Below, one piece after another: positions 45,716 through 56,948 of a stretch of 64,000 bases of DNA. Both the position numbers and the translations under genes were made by a program. The DNA comes from Cenococcum geophilum 1.58 (taxonomy: Eukaryota > Ascomycota > Dothideomycetes > Gloniales > Gloniaceae), in contig KV748181.1 in NCBI GenBank assembly GCA_001692895.1, positions 2,547,640 through 2,611,639 on the forward strand, given 5' to 3'. The notes under the pieces were generated by a model that saw only the letters and a program-made list of their open reading frames with translations, ran no database searches and was not told where the DNA came from. How positions within the stretch are numbered: position 1 is the stretch's first letter; every line of letters begins with the position of its first letter.

Positions 45716-46395
45716 AAAGACCTATAGTTTTATTCTAAGTATATCGTATAGTTTTTTTTAAACTTTTTTTCTTCGTTTAAATATACCTTTATTAGATTCG
45801 TAACTTCTTATAATAGAGGCTCGCTAGTTAGCTAGGATAGAGAAGTTAGAGGCAGTAGAGGAGGTAAAGAAAGAGTACCTCTAGGTAAGAGGGTACCTCC
45901 TAGTAAGAGAGCACCTTTAGGTAGGGGATTAGCGTTCTAGGGGTTTTAATATAAATTAAAGTTGCCTTTTAAAGAATATGGGTTAGTTTTAGGTTTTCGT
46001 AGTTAACGTATAATCTTAGCTTCCGTCTATACTGGTTTTTCTATACTAATAATAACGGCCTAAATATTACTAGTAATTAGGTTACCGTTCTTAGTAATAT
46101 ATACCCTATTTCTATAAAGGAAGTCTTAAAAATTCCAAATAATATTAACGTTGCTTAGTGCCTAGGTATTAGCAGTCCATCCTATGAAATCCTTTTTAAA
46201 ATACTCCTATAGTTGTAAATCGGCGTAATATTTATTTTAGTAGAATACAATATAGTATAGGAGAAAGCCGTTAACCTGTTTTGCAGTATAAGTTATTATA
46301 TTAAAGGCGAATTCGTCCTAATCTTCATTAATAAGTTTCGCGTACTTAGCTACCCCTAGTAGTAAGGAGTTTTTCCAGTTATTTAGAGTAGCTAT
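45716..46395 (-). pseudogene. copia BC gag, N-terminal part
   Basis: Aligns on the minus strand to the gag of copia A (57309-57970). The start codon reads ATA (46393-46395) where copia A has ATG. Shared stretches include the complements of AAAACTAACCTATATTCTTT and CTACCTAAAGGTACTC. It stops at 45716 where the giant element inserted. Confidence 0.85.
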
Positions 46396-46662
46396 ATTTT
46401 TAGAAAAAGGGATATATTATTAGTATAGGGATTATCGTTTAGTACGCGTTTATAATAAGAATCTGTAATTATAGGGCTTAGGACTAGTTCTAGCCTTTAA
46501 ATCCTTAGATTTATAGAAGAGTTCTATTTAAGGTTTAGGACTAGTTCTAACCTTAAAAGACAGCTTTCTTTAGCATGAGTAGCACTAGTATAGTAGCTTA
46601 TCTCTTCTTAGTGGAATACCTAGCTATTCTATAGTATAATAGTAAAGTTAACTACTAATCAG

Positions 46663-46844
46663 TGTTGGTAATATAAGGTAATATTATATATTTACAAGTT
46701 GTAAGTAGTATAATGGTTATTATTCTGTTTTTCCTCTTACTTAAAAAAGGGCGAGGAGCTTAGGGCTCCTTACTACGCTAATGCCGCGGCAATACGTGAC
46801 GGCAACTTGCCTTACGTAACGGCAACTTGCCTATATTTCTAACA
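46663..46844 (-). repeat. 5' LTR of copia BC
   Basis: 182 bp, opening TGTTGG and closing CTAACA on the plus strand. It is flanked on the right by GTTAC (46845-46849), identical to the base quintet left of the 7164 LTR. Next to it (minus orientation) is ACTGATTAGT, equivalent to the post-LTR sequence of copia A. Confidence 0.9.
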
Positions 46845-46849
46845 GTTAC

Positions 46850-47816
46850 TATTAACGGGTTACTAGTAGGTTATAGATCCTAGTTAAATAGACCCTAATT
46901 ATAAATAGGCCTATTCTTTAATATATAAGTAATCTGCTTAGCTAATATAGAGTAATAAATTAGGTCTAGAAAGGGTACTTTTTAAATTAAGCTTTATTAC
47001 TAGTATACGTCTTCCCTTTAAGAATAAGAAGCGGTGGTTGAACATCACCGTCTGCTGATATACACTCTCCAAGCGTACAGGATTCACGGTTTGTCGTTAT
47101 GCCTAACTTAATGCGTCCTCTTGTTGCTTTAACAATAACCTTCTCCTTCTTTCCTATGCCCAGCCGTATACCTGTCTTATCGTAGTTATATGTATCGCGC
47201 ACCTCGATGTCATAGATACCTACAGTACGATTCAGCTCTTTAAACCATGTCGTAAGAGCAACACGGTCTTCTGCAGCCTCTTAAGCAAGCTCCTTTAGAT
47301 TGTCTACTCGTACAATATATTGTGGGTGCGCTTTTAAGAACCGTAAAGCCCAGTATTCGCCGCATGTACGTAGGTCGTCAATGGATTCGTTGTGGACGCG
47401 TTAAGAAAGGATGTAATTGCCCTTGTTAATAATCATCTGCTTAGTTACTCGTAGTTAAATTACAAGGCTACGATCAAGCCAGAGTACAATACCTGCCTCC
47501 TCTTCTGGTGTTAGGAGCTTGCCAGCACCTGGTCGCTCCATCTTTAACTATTGGCCATTTAATCGACCTCGAACGCGTGATGGCTTTGCGTCACAACCAA
47601 GCGCTGCAGCTTTTATAGACGTGTAAAAACCGGCTCGGTACGCGCGCATTGCATTCTGGACCTTAACCTCTTCTTTTGCATAGTGGGAGAGCATAATTGT
47701 GGTTAATAATAATAGAATTATAAGTTGTGTAGAGTGTTGGTGCGCTTGAGCATGTGGTGCGTTTGAGGTGGCGGCCCCCCTCCTGCGGAGGGGGGTTGAA
47801 AGCGCCGGGTAAGGTA
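46850..47816 (-). mobile_element. Fot1/pogo-type DNA transposon, 3' end degraded or lost
   Basis: Transposase frame plus a likely 5' terminus at about 47815: read on the minus strand it begins TACCTTACCCGGCGCTTTC, with TA as the expected target duplication. A GC hairpin of 9-bp arms (CCCCCCTCC/GGAGGGGGG, 47775-47795) lies just inside. The 3' end is lost in degraded DNA next to the copia LTR; the copia inserted at GTTAC close to or inside it. Confidence 0.6.
46987..47694 (-). pseudogene. pogo/Fot1-like transposase (N-terminal ~236 codons)
   Basis: A DDE-superfamily transposase that would excise and insert its element at TA sites. ATG at 47694 opens MLSHYAKEEVKVQNAMRAYR; IKAAALGCDAKPSRVRGRLN is the first helix-turn-helix. 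PGAGKLLTPEEEAGIVLWLD starts the CENP-B-like DNA-binding half, and WALRFLKAHPQYIVR follows. The catalytic region begins YNYDKTGIRLGIGKKEKVIV, with D1 kept but the next residue Lys instead of Glu, then ISADGDVQPPLLILKGK. The frame is unbroken from ATG to 46987 apart from four stops, all explicable as CAA/CAG-to-TAA/TAG. It is much less RIP-damaged than its neighbours. The remaining catalytic residues are missing. Confidence 0.82.
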
Positions 47817-48240
47817 TATATAAAAGCTTAACTTTTAAAATTTAGAGTTTTTATTCAGTCGTTATTGAGATATTTCATTGTAAATTTTTTAGATTTTAGT
47901 GAGGAATTGGTTTCGATAACTCGCTTATATTGATAATTCGCTTATAGAATACGTTATGGCAGCCTTCCTAATATATACATACTAAGAGGTTATAAGATCT
48001 ATAGTACTATCTAGTCTTATACTTAAGGTAGTATATAATAAAATAGCTTTCGCCTAAAAACTATCTAAAAGGTTAACGGATTTTATTTATAAGTGTTTAT
48101 ATTAATTTAATAATATAAGTGAGTTGTATCTAGAGGCACGAAATACACATAGTATCGTATACTCTTTTGGATAGTAGTAACTGTCGATTCTATTAAGGTA
48201 GACTACGTAGTCTATATACTAACGCCCCCCCCCCNNNANT
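47817..48240. other. degraded repeat DNA, probable LTR region of copia D
   Basis: Holds a perfect 16-bp palindrome TAGACTACGTAGTCTA (48199-48214), a C-run at 48225-48234 (a G-rich polypurine tract on the minus strand) and Ns at 48235-48239. Minus-strand sequence after the G-run begins CGTTAGTATATAG and could be the 3' LTR of copia D. Near 47907-47955 a motif (CGATAACTCGCTTATA) occurs twice in tandem and again inverted at 6243-6276. Confidence 0.45.
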
Positions 48241-48549
48241 TAGTTAGTACTTTATAAATAAGTAGTTAGTACACTAAACGCGTAAATATACGTTTGGTAC
48301 ACCAGGTACTGTAATTATACACTAGCGGCACTTAAAGATAGACCCACTTATATATAGCCTCCGTAATTGCTTTAATAGAACTATAAAATATATAGGAAAT
48401 CCCTTCTAAGGTGCTTTCTAGGCTGCCTTCCAAACGGTGCTTTAAGCTAGCCGTAAGTCCTGCTTACGGCCCGTAAAATAAACCATAAGGTCTTCTAACG
48501 GGCCGTAGATGGTCTATAAGTATTCCGTTAGTCTTATTCCACCCATTTT

Positions 48550-51500
48550 ATAACCTTTAGATTGAGCTTATTTATATTAATTAGGGTTTTAAGAGCTTAG
48601 CACGGCTTTACCTTAGTTATAGCGTCTGCTAGGTTGTCTTTACCGCTAATCTATTTAACCTCTATAATCTTACGTCGTTCGTAGGCCTAATATAAGCACA
48701 TTAGGTTAACTATAAGCCTCTTCTCTTATATTATGCCTAGTTTAACTAGGTAGTCGTAGAGGGACTTTAAATTAGTATATAAAACTAGGGGTAACTACTC
48801 TAATTGTAGAATCTTCTAGATTATTAATTTAATTACGGCTGCTATATTAAAGCTATAAGCTAGTATATATAGTTTAGAAGCTAGTACATTACGGGTTACT
48901 TATTTGTATTTAATTAAAAACTAATATAGTATATTTACGTCCTAATTATAGTCTATAAGTACAATTATAAAGCCAATTTGTAATAATAGGTCTCTATTAT
49001 TAGCGAAGGAGGTATTTATAAATACTAGTATGCTAAGGGAATTTAGGTCTAATAGTATAAAAGTAAGTCCTCTTATTATATTATTAATTTGCTACTAAAT
49101 ACGCTTATTAAACTGCTTAATATTTTCCTATTATAGGTCTGTTGCCTAGGCTATAAAGGATAAATTATAGGCAAATTTAGGTTAATAAACTATAGCAATA
49201 TAGGCGCCTCTTGCACGCTATGCAACATATTAGTTCTTTATATTTATAGTCTTACGGGTCTCTCCGCGGGAACTAGTAAGGTCTATAGGTTTTACTATAA
49301 CGAGCCTTAGGTTTTAAGCTTAGTGTTCCTAAGTTAGCTAGACTAGGTTACCCTTTTATATAATTAAACCTCTATTTAACTTAATTAGAGTCTACTTAGT
49401 TAACTGCTCTTACGGCTTTACTAGGAACTTAGCTTTTTATAGTTTAATCTCTTTAGCGTTTATAAAAGTCTGGTTTACTAAGAAGAGGGTATTATCTATT
49501 TAGAGTCTAATAATACTAAGGCCGTTTAATGGGGTATATAGGAGGTAGGGGTTATATATTAACTGCTCTATCTTAAGCTTATAGACGTAATACTGGTAAT
49601 ATATCTTAAACTAGTGGTTTTTAGCTTCCGGCACTCCGTAAAGGGGTTTTATAACCTATAAAATTATTCTTAGTTATAAATTAAGCTTAAGGGGTAGTCG
49701 TATAAAGACGTCTCTACTTAGGTAGGTATTAGACTGTATATAGGCTTACGAGATATCCCATAAGTAGAGGGCTATAGGTTTAGTTTGCTATAGTCTAGGT
49801 ATAAGTATAAGTATAATTTATTAACTAACTCGTTAAATTATAGGCGATTGTGTAAGGACTAAGTCCTTTACCTAGTCGTTATAAGCTTATATAATAAGCC
49901 TTAATTTTTTAAAGGCTTTATTAGTACTAGGGTGCTTAATCTTGTTAATAAAGCGTAAGTTAAATATACGGACGCCTTGCGGAATGTCTGTCTCCGTTAT
50001 AACCGTAAAGGCGCCCTTTTTAAGTAGTCCATTAATCTCTTTACGCCGTAAGTCCGTAAAAGAGGTTTCCTATACTAAAACTAATATATCTATAGGTAGG
50101 GGTTATCTTATAGGTATACCTGCGGAGGTTAAGTAATTTTCTATTATAGGGTTTTTAGTTATAGGGTGCTTTTAAGGGCGTCCTTAGCTACGCTTTATAG
50201 CAGGTTTAGTGGGTTTAGTAGGTTTATGGGGGACTTTTAGGGTAGGTAAGGGTACTTCCAGTTTATCTAGTTTAATATTATAAGTATTTTTAGACCGAAA
50301 ATAGGGTTTTATAGACGTGCTTCTAGGCACGTTTCGTCTTCTATAGCTAGTAAACAATAAGGTCTAGTCTAATTGCCGCTTTTACGCTATATAAGGACTT
50401 TAGAATTAAGCGGGAGGTTATATACTAAGGTTGTGTTAGGTCCGTTACAGTAATACAGAGCGCTATTAACAGTTTATTTAGCCCGTAACTTAACTATTTT
50501 AGCTATTGCCTTCCGTATTATAGCTGCTTAATCTATAATAAATAGGGTAGGAGGGTCTAGTTTACCTATTCTTAGGTAGGCTCTATAAACCAAAAGAGTA
50601 AGTACTAGTTTATTAGGGCTAGCGGTATTATTAACAGCTTTTATAGCTATCTATAAAGCCAGTTCCTTTTAGATATCCTTATACTTATTTATAATAATTT
50701 AGTAAGCTCTCTATAGAGCTAGGTAAGCTTACTTAATAAGCCTAATAAACTAGTACGCCTTAACTAGAATGGCTTTTATTGAAATAGCTATGGCTATAGC
50801 GTACTATTAAAATTCCTTGCTAATAAAGTTCTTACTAGCGTCGTGGGTAATATACTTAGGGGGTCTAACGTATATATTAATCTAGTAGGTTTATAAAATA
50901 TCTTAAGTATATTTTGCGGATATATTTTATAACTAACAGGCGGCTTAATAGCGGGTTGCCTTATTAATTATGTGTAATACTAGGCTGCCGTTAATATATA
51001 TAATATCTACGTATATTAAGTGGTTAAAATTAAGATCCTTATAAAGGGTAAACTTAAATTGGTTTAGAGAACGTTTGTATTTCTAATAAAAGAAACAGTA
51101 TTTAGTTACGTAGTTAATTGCCTTTTTATTAACGTCGTTATATCTAGAGCGTTTAAGGACTCTATATAGCTTTTCAGCTAATAGGTAGCTAAAACGGCGG
51201 TATAGGCGGTAGATTTTAGTATTGGTAAGGGAGTACGGGTTATAGTTAAAAGATTCCTAAATGTAGGTCTATAAAGTCTCTCCCTATATAAGGAACAGGT
51301 ATCTAAATCGTCGTGTAATTAGTAGGGTAATATACTTACTTCCTAGGGCAGTTATAGGGCTAATTAGGGTATCTGTAACATTATCGTAGTAAATCTATAA
51401 CTTATCTATATCCGTATGGCAGAGTAGGAAAGGGGTATCCGCTTTTACTACGTGGAAATTAACTAGACTAATTAGAGTCTTAACTATAACTAATCCAATT

Positions 51501-53640
51501 AATGCGGTTAAGCTGATGCCAAATTAGATGTTTATAGCCCCAGTTTACATAGTATCAATATTTATATTATTATTTATAGTGGTCTTATATGTAAGGTATT
51601 ATCCATAACCTATAGTAGACTTCTTAGAGGTACCTATATCGATTATAACCCTATAGAATTCTTTAGGGGTATCCCTTAACCCGCCAACGTCCACAAATCA
51701 AGTAGTCAGTGCGGAACGCCAGGATCAGAACAACGCGTATAGGCTGTATAGGTTTTGATCAATACGAACTATTAACTATACCTTCCGATTGTACTTCCAA
51801 TGATATAGGCCTTATTCAGCCGACTTAGTATAATGGTTAACTAAGTCGTGTCTCAAAAAAGCCTCCCCTGGGGTCTTGGCTGTTGCCCGATTTCAAACCT
51901 CTTAACATTAGCTGTATATTCCTGGGCACGGCGATTTTAATACATTGATTTGATTGGTAAATCCTTATCGATAACGTGTGGACGAATTTTGGCGGGTTAA
52001 GGGATAGCGTTCTATAGTAATATATGCAAATAGGTCCTATTTATAGTCTATAACGTCTATAATAGGTCTAACGAATATACTTATAGGTTAGTTTTTAGGT
52101 GCGATTAAGTGTATAAAAGAGCGGTTGGCTAATACGGTCGTAATATTAAAGGCTTAGCCGTCCGTAAAAGGTCTAAAAGTAGTTAGGAATATCTCTAAGG
52201 TCTCCTTTTCTTAAGTATCTAAGTTAAAGTTAATTATAAGGGCTTCTATTAACTTATTAAGAGACTCCTCTACTTCCTCTCCTTCGTAGTCTAAGATAAA
52301 CTAGTTAATCCAACTATTAAATCTCTTTTTAGACTTGTTATGTTCTTCCTAGGTATACCTTATAAACTAATATCCTTCTTTACCGCATATAAAGCACTTC
52401 TGGCTGGTTTATCTATAGGGGTTGCTGCGGGGGTTATAAGTGGGACTTAGTCGGTACGGGTACTGCTAGCGGTAGCGGTGGTCCGTAAAGTAGGTATCTA
52501 AGTTAGTTTATAAGTTTTATAGGTCTATAATAAAGGCTTAAGTACTACCTAGCGGGTTTAAAACTTTGTATATTATAATAGAGGACCATAAATTGTTAAT
52601 AAGACCAGTTAAGGTATCTATAGGCTTATAATAGGCGTACTTATAGGGTTCCAGTTCCTGGCAAGCTATAATAAGTTTATTATATAGGAAGTCATCTATT
52701 TAAAGCTTAGTATTAAGGCCGTGCTATAAGTATTAAAGGTCTTTAATAAGGATTTATAGGCACTCTATAGTCGATTTTTCGGTATTCTTATTAATTACGG
52801 TCCGTAACTTAATCGAATTCCATTATATAAAGATATTACGCTTATATTCTAGCCCTTTAAAGTAGTTATATATAGCTTTATATAGCTTATTAAAGGGAAT
52901 ACTAAAGGGGTTACTCTTAAGGTTAGTGTAATAGTAGTTAAGGGCTAGGCCGCGCAGTATAGTAGAATAGGCTTGGCTAAATTTCTATTTAGGAATATTA
53001 GCCTTCTAATAAAGGTCCGTAAAGATAGTTAGTTTAAAGTTAAAGTTATTGTTTTTACCGTTATACTTAGATTTGTTGGTATAGAGCTTAGCTAGGTTAG
53101 CTAGCTCCTTACTATAGGTCTTTACTTAGGTAGTTTATGGATTTATAACTTAGATAATAAAGGGTTTTAGTCTATATTTTAGTTTGCGGGAGTATTACGG
53201 TCTATAACTTAAGTACTAGGTATACTTTAGCCTGTAAGATTAATTCTAAGATCTCTTTAGTCTATAGTGCGAATTTAGTTAAATAGGTTATCTATAAGAC
53301 TAGAAATCCTATTAAGTTTAAAAAAGGTAAAGAGTCCGCTAGTTTTAATATAATCTAAGATCTACTCTTTAGTCTATTTTATTTAGTCCTTCTTATATAG
53401 GGTGTTATATAGAGACCATGTAATAGTAACTCGCTTATCCTTTTTAACCTATACACCTTAGTTACGTAAGAGGGTTTATAGGTTATAGGTAGTTATAAGG
53501 TTATAAGCCTTAAAAATAGCTTCTATAAAGCCCGCAAAGTCTTCCTTATATTATTCCTATAGATCGTTATTTAGAAGCTTAAAGTGTCCGTATTTAAGGA
53601 TTTTAAAATTAATATAGTCGTTAACGCCGTTTATAGACAT
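48550..53640 (-). pseudogene. copia D gag-pol, RIP-inactivated
   Basis: ATG at 53640-53638 opens MSINGVNDYINFKILKYGHF. A zinc knuckle reads CFICGKEG near 52400. Integrase-like DNA spans about 51500-50700 (51060-50930 aligns with the integrase linker of copia BC at about 10250). RT lies about 50300-49150. RNase H reads INTSFANNRDLLLQIGFIIV near 49030 and LYDYLVKLGII*EKRLIVNL near 48720, ending about 48550. Stops are dense. The MITE interrupts the region between gag and integrase. Confidence 0.78.
51670..52006. mobile_element. 337-bp MITE with 18-bp terminal inverted repeats
   Basis: Left end TATCCCTTAACCCGCCAA (51670-51687) and right end TTGGCGGGTTAAGGGATA (51989-52006) are perfect inverted repeats, and a subterminal CGTCCACA also recurs inverted. 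TA at each end fits a TA target duplication, as for pogo/Tc1 elements. GC content and intact CpA sites contrast with the RIP-mutated copia around it. Inside is an 8-bp stem GACTTAGT/ACTAAGTC (51822-51847). The terminus resembles that of the pogo element at 47816 (CCTTACCCGGCG against CCCTTAACCCGCC), a possible source of transposase. Confidence 0.85.
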
Positions 53641-53696
53641 AAGGTCAACTCCCTAACTCTACTTCTTTTAACCTTTATTAATTTGCTTGCTTATAT

Positions 53697-53922
53697 TATT
53701 AGGTAAAACCTAAGTAGATAGTTATATAGCCGCAAGGTATAGGCAACCCTAGGGCAACCTAGGGGTGACTCGCCTATAAGGTACGTGCTCTATATATACC
53801 TAGGGAAAACCCTTCCTACATTATATACAGACTCCTCCTTTTTCCCTTAAGGATTTGTCTCTGTCTATACAATATACCTATTGTTTTATTATTAGACTCC
53901 CTATCCACATTTTTACCTTATA
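53697..53922 (+). repeat. 226-bp LTR, probably 5' LTR of element F
   Basis: Opens TATTAGGTAAAACC and closes TTTTTACCTTATA, inverted ends consistent with TG...CA after RIP. A second copy lies inverted at 6277-6501. The polypurine tract beside that copy fixes orientation, making this the 5' LTR of the plus-strand element to its right. It also directly abuts the gag start of copia D on the other strand. Confidence 0.7.
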
Positions 53923-53974
53923 TTTAAATCCTTACCAATCCCCTTAAGAGGATAGCCGGTTTAATTTTTCTATA

Positions 53975-55220
53975 ATGCCTTTAAAAAGAAAACTAACGCC
54001 TATACCTAACGGTAATATACTAGTAAGGCGACTATAGAACGCCTTAAGATCTAGTATAGATAAAACTGTTAAAAGTATACTAGTAGAATTTAAGCTACCT
54101 TCTAAACCTTAAAATAATTAGATATCTATAAATATTAAAGACTAGTTTAACTTATATACCTAGGCTTAATAAAAGCTTAGTAAGGTTACTAGCGTTTTAC
54201 CTAATACCGTTAATATAAAGGAGCTAGATAAGCTAGCTAAGAAAATAGCTAACTTACGGAGTATTATTAATTTAATAAAGAGTATAAGTTACGTAGCGAA
54301 CGTATACGCTAAAATAAATCTTAACGCCCTAGTTAAGAAGTCACCACCTAATATTAGCGGTACTACTTAACAGCATTTTAACTAGTAGATTGCCGCAGTT
54401 AAGAACCGATTTAAGGTTAATAACGCTAACTATAACTATAAGTAATGCACGCGCTAGGCCATTAAAGGTTTTATAAAAGAGAAGATAATTACCTAACTCA
54501 TTTATTACCGGTTAGGTACTAAGGATAAAGGTCCTTTACTATAGGATAAATTTAAGACTATAGTCTAAGACTAGATTGGGAATCCTATAGTAAGACGCTT
54601 TAATAATACTATAATATACTATATAGCTGTTATAAAGGAGAACTAGAGGTTTAACGTCTTCCTAGCCTATATATATAGCTTAGAGGACCTCTTTTTATAT
54701 ACCCCTTTTATTAATCCTAAATAATAGGTAGACTTTTAGTTCTTATATCTCCTAGCCTACCTATAAGTAGAGCTCTTCCGCTAGAACTTTACCTAATGGG
54801 TAAGAACTACTAAAGACCTCTTTAATAAAATCCGCTATATAGAGTAATTGCTTAATACTATAAAGCTTATAGAAGATCGCGTAAGTAGTAGCGGCAAATT
54901 ATCGCGTATAAAGCGTGGTCGCAGTATAGGCTCTATAGAGTTAGGCTTAGAGAATAGAACCTAAAAAGGGTAACGCTTTTTTAAGTAAACTTCTAGGGAG
55001 ATTACTTAAAAGCTAGATGGCTTAGGGGACCTCCTAGACGCTAGTACTATATAGGTAAGTTAAAGGACCGTAGGCGGCTACTATAAGGAATACTAGAAGT
55101 AGGCTAATAAAGAGAAGTTAGCTTAGGCTTTAGAAAACCTAAAGCCTTAATAGTGTATCTCTTTTAATTATAACTAGGGCCTAATATAAAGGGAGAGAAG
55201 AAATGTATTATAGTATATAT
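53975..55220 (+). pseudogene. gag-like protein of LTR element F
   Basis: ATG at 53975, about 52 bp after the LTR, opens MPLKRKLTPIPNGNILVRRL. The frame continues for about 410 codons broken mainly by TAG/TAA at Gln sites. It has helical, basic segments (INIKELDKLAKKIANLRSII-like near 54210; RAIKGFIKEKI near 54460; SSSGKLSRIKRGRS near 54890) and an aromatic-rich middle. The position just after a 5' LTR and the size suggest a capsid (gag) protein, but no zinc knuckle or capsid motif is clear. It is cut at 55220 by the gypsy LTR. Confidence 0.5.
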
Positions 55221-55532
55221 TGTAACGGAACCTTATAACAAGAACTACAGTAGGTCCTATTATTGGGCTAGGTGTGTAGGAAATGCAAATAATAATAGTC
55301 GACAAGTAATAACAACTGGTAGAGTGGTTGCCTAACAGATTAACTCTAATTGTATTCTGAGAATTACTATAAGAAAGGAACTATCTAGGTAGGGACTAAG
55401 GGTCCTTAAATACACAACCGTACTCCTATAAAATCCTCCTTATACGTAATATATATGTGCTCTATCTACTCTATTATAGATTATATAGATCCTATAGATT
55501 ATACAGATTATGTTATATAACCTTAGTTACCA
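55221..55532 (-). repeat. 3' LTR of gypsy G
   Basis: Plus strand opens TGTAACGGAACC and closes TTAGTTACCA. On the minus strand it is preceded by purine-rich AACGAGGAA. It is 312 bp; the partner LTR is outside the window. The left edge truncates the gag-like frame of element F. Confidence 0.65.
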
Positions 55533-56742
55533 TTCCTCGTTATATAGCTCTATTGGCTCTATTCTAGACCGTGCCTAAATTAACCAACTAGCTTCTTTTA
55601 TCTCTTCTCTAAGTAGTTATAATATCGTACTTAAAGCGTCCGTAATACTATCTCCCTCCTCTTTATCTTTATCCTTAAAGATTTAAAATATCTCTAAGTC
55701 GTTTACTAGAGGTATAATATCCGTTTAATTAATTTAGTTAATATTATTACTTATTATACCTAAAGCAATTTCTTCTTCTTTAACTGTCCGTCGTGCTCGC
55801 ACCATTACTGCAATACTGTCTCTTAGTGAAATTATACTGTCTCCGTATTCTCGCTGTTTAAAAGAGGGGTTAGTCTATATTATATTAGCGAACCCATCTT
55901 TATAACAACCGTTTTCTTACTTAGAGTATACTAAAGCGAATATTTGTTCGTCCTATAACGTTTGCTCTATCTTTAATACTAAATATACGCGACCTATTAT
56001 TCTTAATAGTCGTCTAGTTCCTTAATTGATTTGTCTTAGGGTCTTATATTTAATTTACTGCTACGCGGCTAGATAATAAACTATCTATTACTTTAGCGGA
56101 GTTACGCCGTTCCTATAACGTAGAACGGGAGGCTGCCGATGCTTAGCAACGGGCCCTTAAGTCTTATCTTATAGCGTCCGCTCGGTTAATCCATCTTAAG
56201 AAAGTTCGTAAAAAGGTTTGTTTTAAGGAGTGGAAACTTATAGAATAAGATTTATAGGAACTTAGTAATAAAAGAATAGGTTCTCTTTTAATAGAGAAGG
56301 AAATAGATCTAAGTAGTTTGGTAACTACTCTTCTTAGGTCCCCCTTAGGTGACTTATTTTTTAGTAATCCTTTTTTATTAATACTGCCTAACCTAATTTC
56401 TTCTAATACTCCTATACCTTTCTTATAGCATTCTTTAAATTCTTTAGTAGCTCCTAGGTAGTTTTAGTGTAGCCTATCTACTTAACCTTATACTATATTT
56501 TATTGTCAACATCCTTATAACTAACGATCCTTAAAACTTACTATTTATCTTCCTCTTATTCTCTATACGTGTCTGCTTTATAAGCCAGTGGCTTAATATT
56601 CCCGTATACTAGCTCTAGCATTGCAATATGCTTATAGGGTAGATCTTTATTTTAGCTAGTAGGTTTAACTTAAACGTAACCGGTAAAATCCTCTGCGTAA
56701 TTTTAAAAGGTCCTAGTCTAACGTAGTCTAACTTCTTGCTTA
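55533..56742 (-). pseudogene. gypsy G pol C-terminus with chromodomain
   Basis: Minus strand reads HIAMLELVYGNIKPLAY near 56610, the linker after integrase, then VDNKIQYKVKQID near 56500, a chromodomain start. A long charged tail follows (KRIGSLLIEKEIDLSSLVTT when read on the plus strand near 56280, so strand use in the tail is uncertain). RIP stops throughout. Confidence 0.6.
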
Positions 56743-56747
56743 GTTAT

Positions 56748-56948
56748 TGTTGGGAATAGGGCAAATTGCCGCCATATAAGGCAAATTGCCGTCACGTAAG
56801 GCAAGTTGCCGTCACGTGTCGCCGCGGCACTACCGTAGCGAGGAACCTTAAGTTCCTCGACCCTTACCCCTATCTATAAAAATAAGAACAATAACCATTA
56901 TACTATCTACGAACCGTAGCTACGTGATATCCCCTTATGAGTCCAACA
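56748..56948 (+). repeat. 5' LTR of copia A
   Basis: 201 bp, TGTTGGGAATA to GAGTCCAACA, with repeated CAAATTGCCG motifs (GCAAATTGCCGCCAT- and GCAAATTGCCGTCAC-type) and GTGTCGCCGCGGCAC. It is followed by CTAATCAGTGGTTAAC, the expected primer-binding region, although no tRNA match could be assigned. Confidence 0.92.

Larger units (their letters stand above)
7164..46844 (-). mobile_element. Ty1/copia retrotransposon split by the giant insertion (copia BC)
   Basis: One minus-strand copia in two pieces: 7164-11855 (3' LTR, RNase H, RT, integrase, rest of gag) and 45708-46844 (gag start and 5' LTR). Both pieces align to the intact copia at 56748-62724 and meet at the same point of its gag. Rejoined length is about 5821 bp against 5977 bp for the intact copy, a difference explained by longer LTRs and a ~105-bp extra segment in the latter. 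The outer flanks carry the same 5-bp duplication GTTAC (7159-7163 and 46845-46849). Both LTRs are 182 bp. Confidence 0.92.
48240..53640 (-). mobile_element. Ty1/copia retrotransposon D, minus strand
   Basis: A second, more diverged copia. RNase H, RT, integrase and gag occur in the expected order from left to right on the minus strand. It contains a 337-bp MITE at 51670-52006. No 5' LTR of its own is visible: next to its gag start lies an LTR whose orientation fits the neighbouring plus-strand element. The 5' LTR may have been displaced by that insertion. Confidence 0.75.

Noticed and set aside
51815-51900. A genuine tRNA gene in the MITE
   Set aside because: Only one stem is convincing; acceptor and T-arm pairings are not visible.
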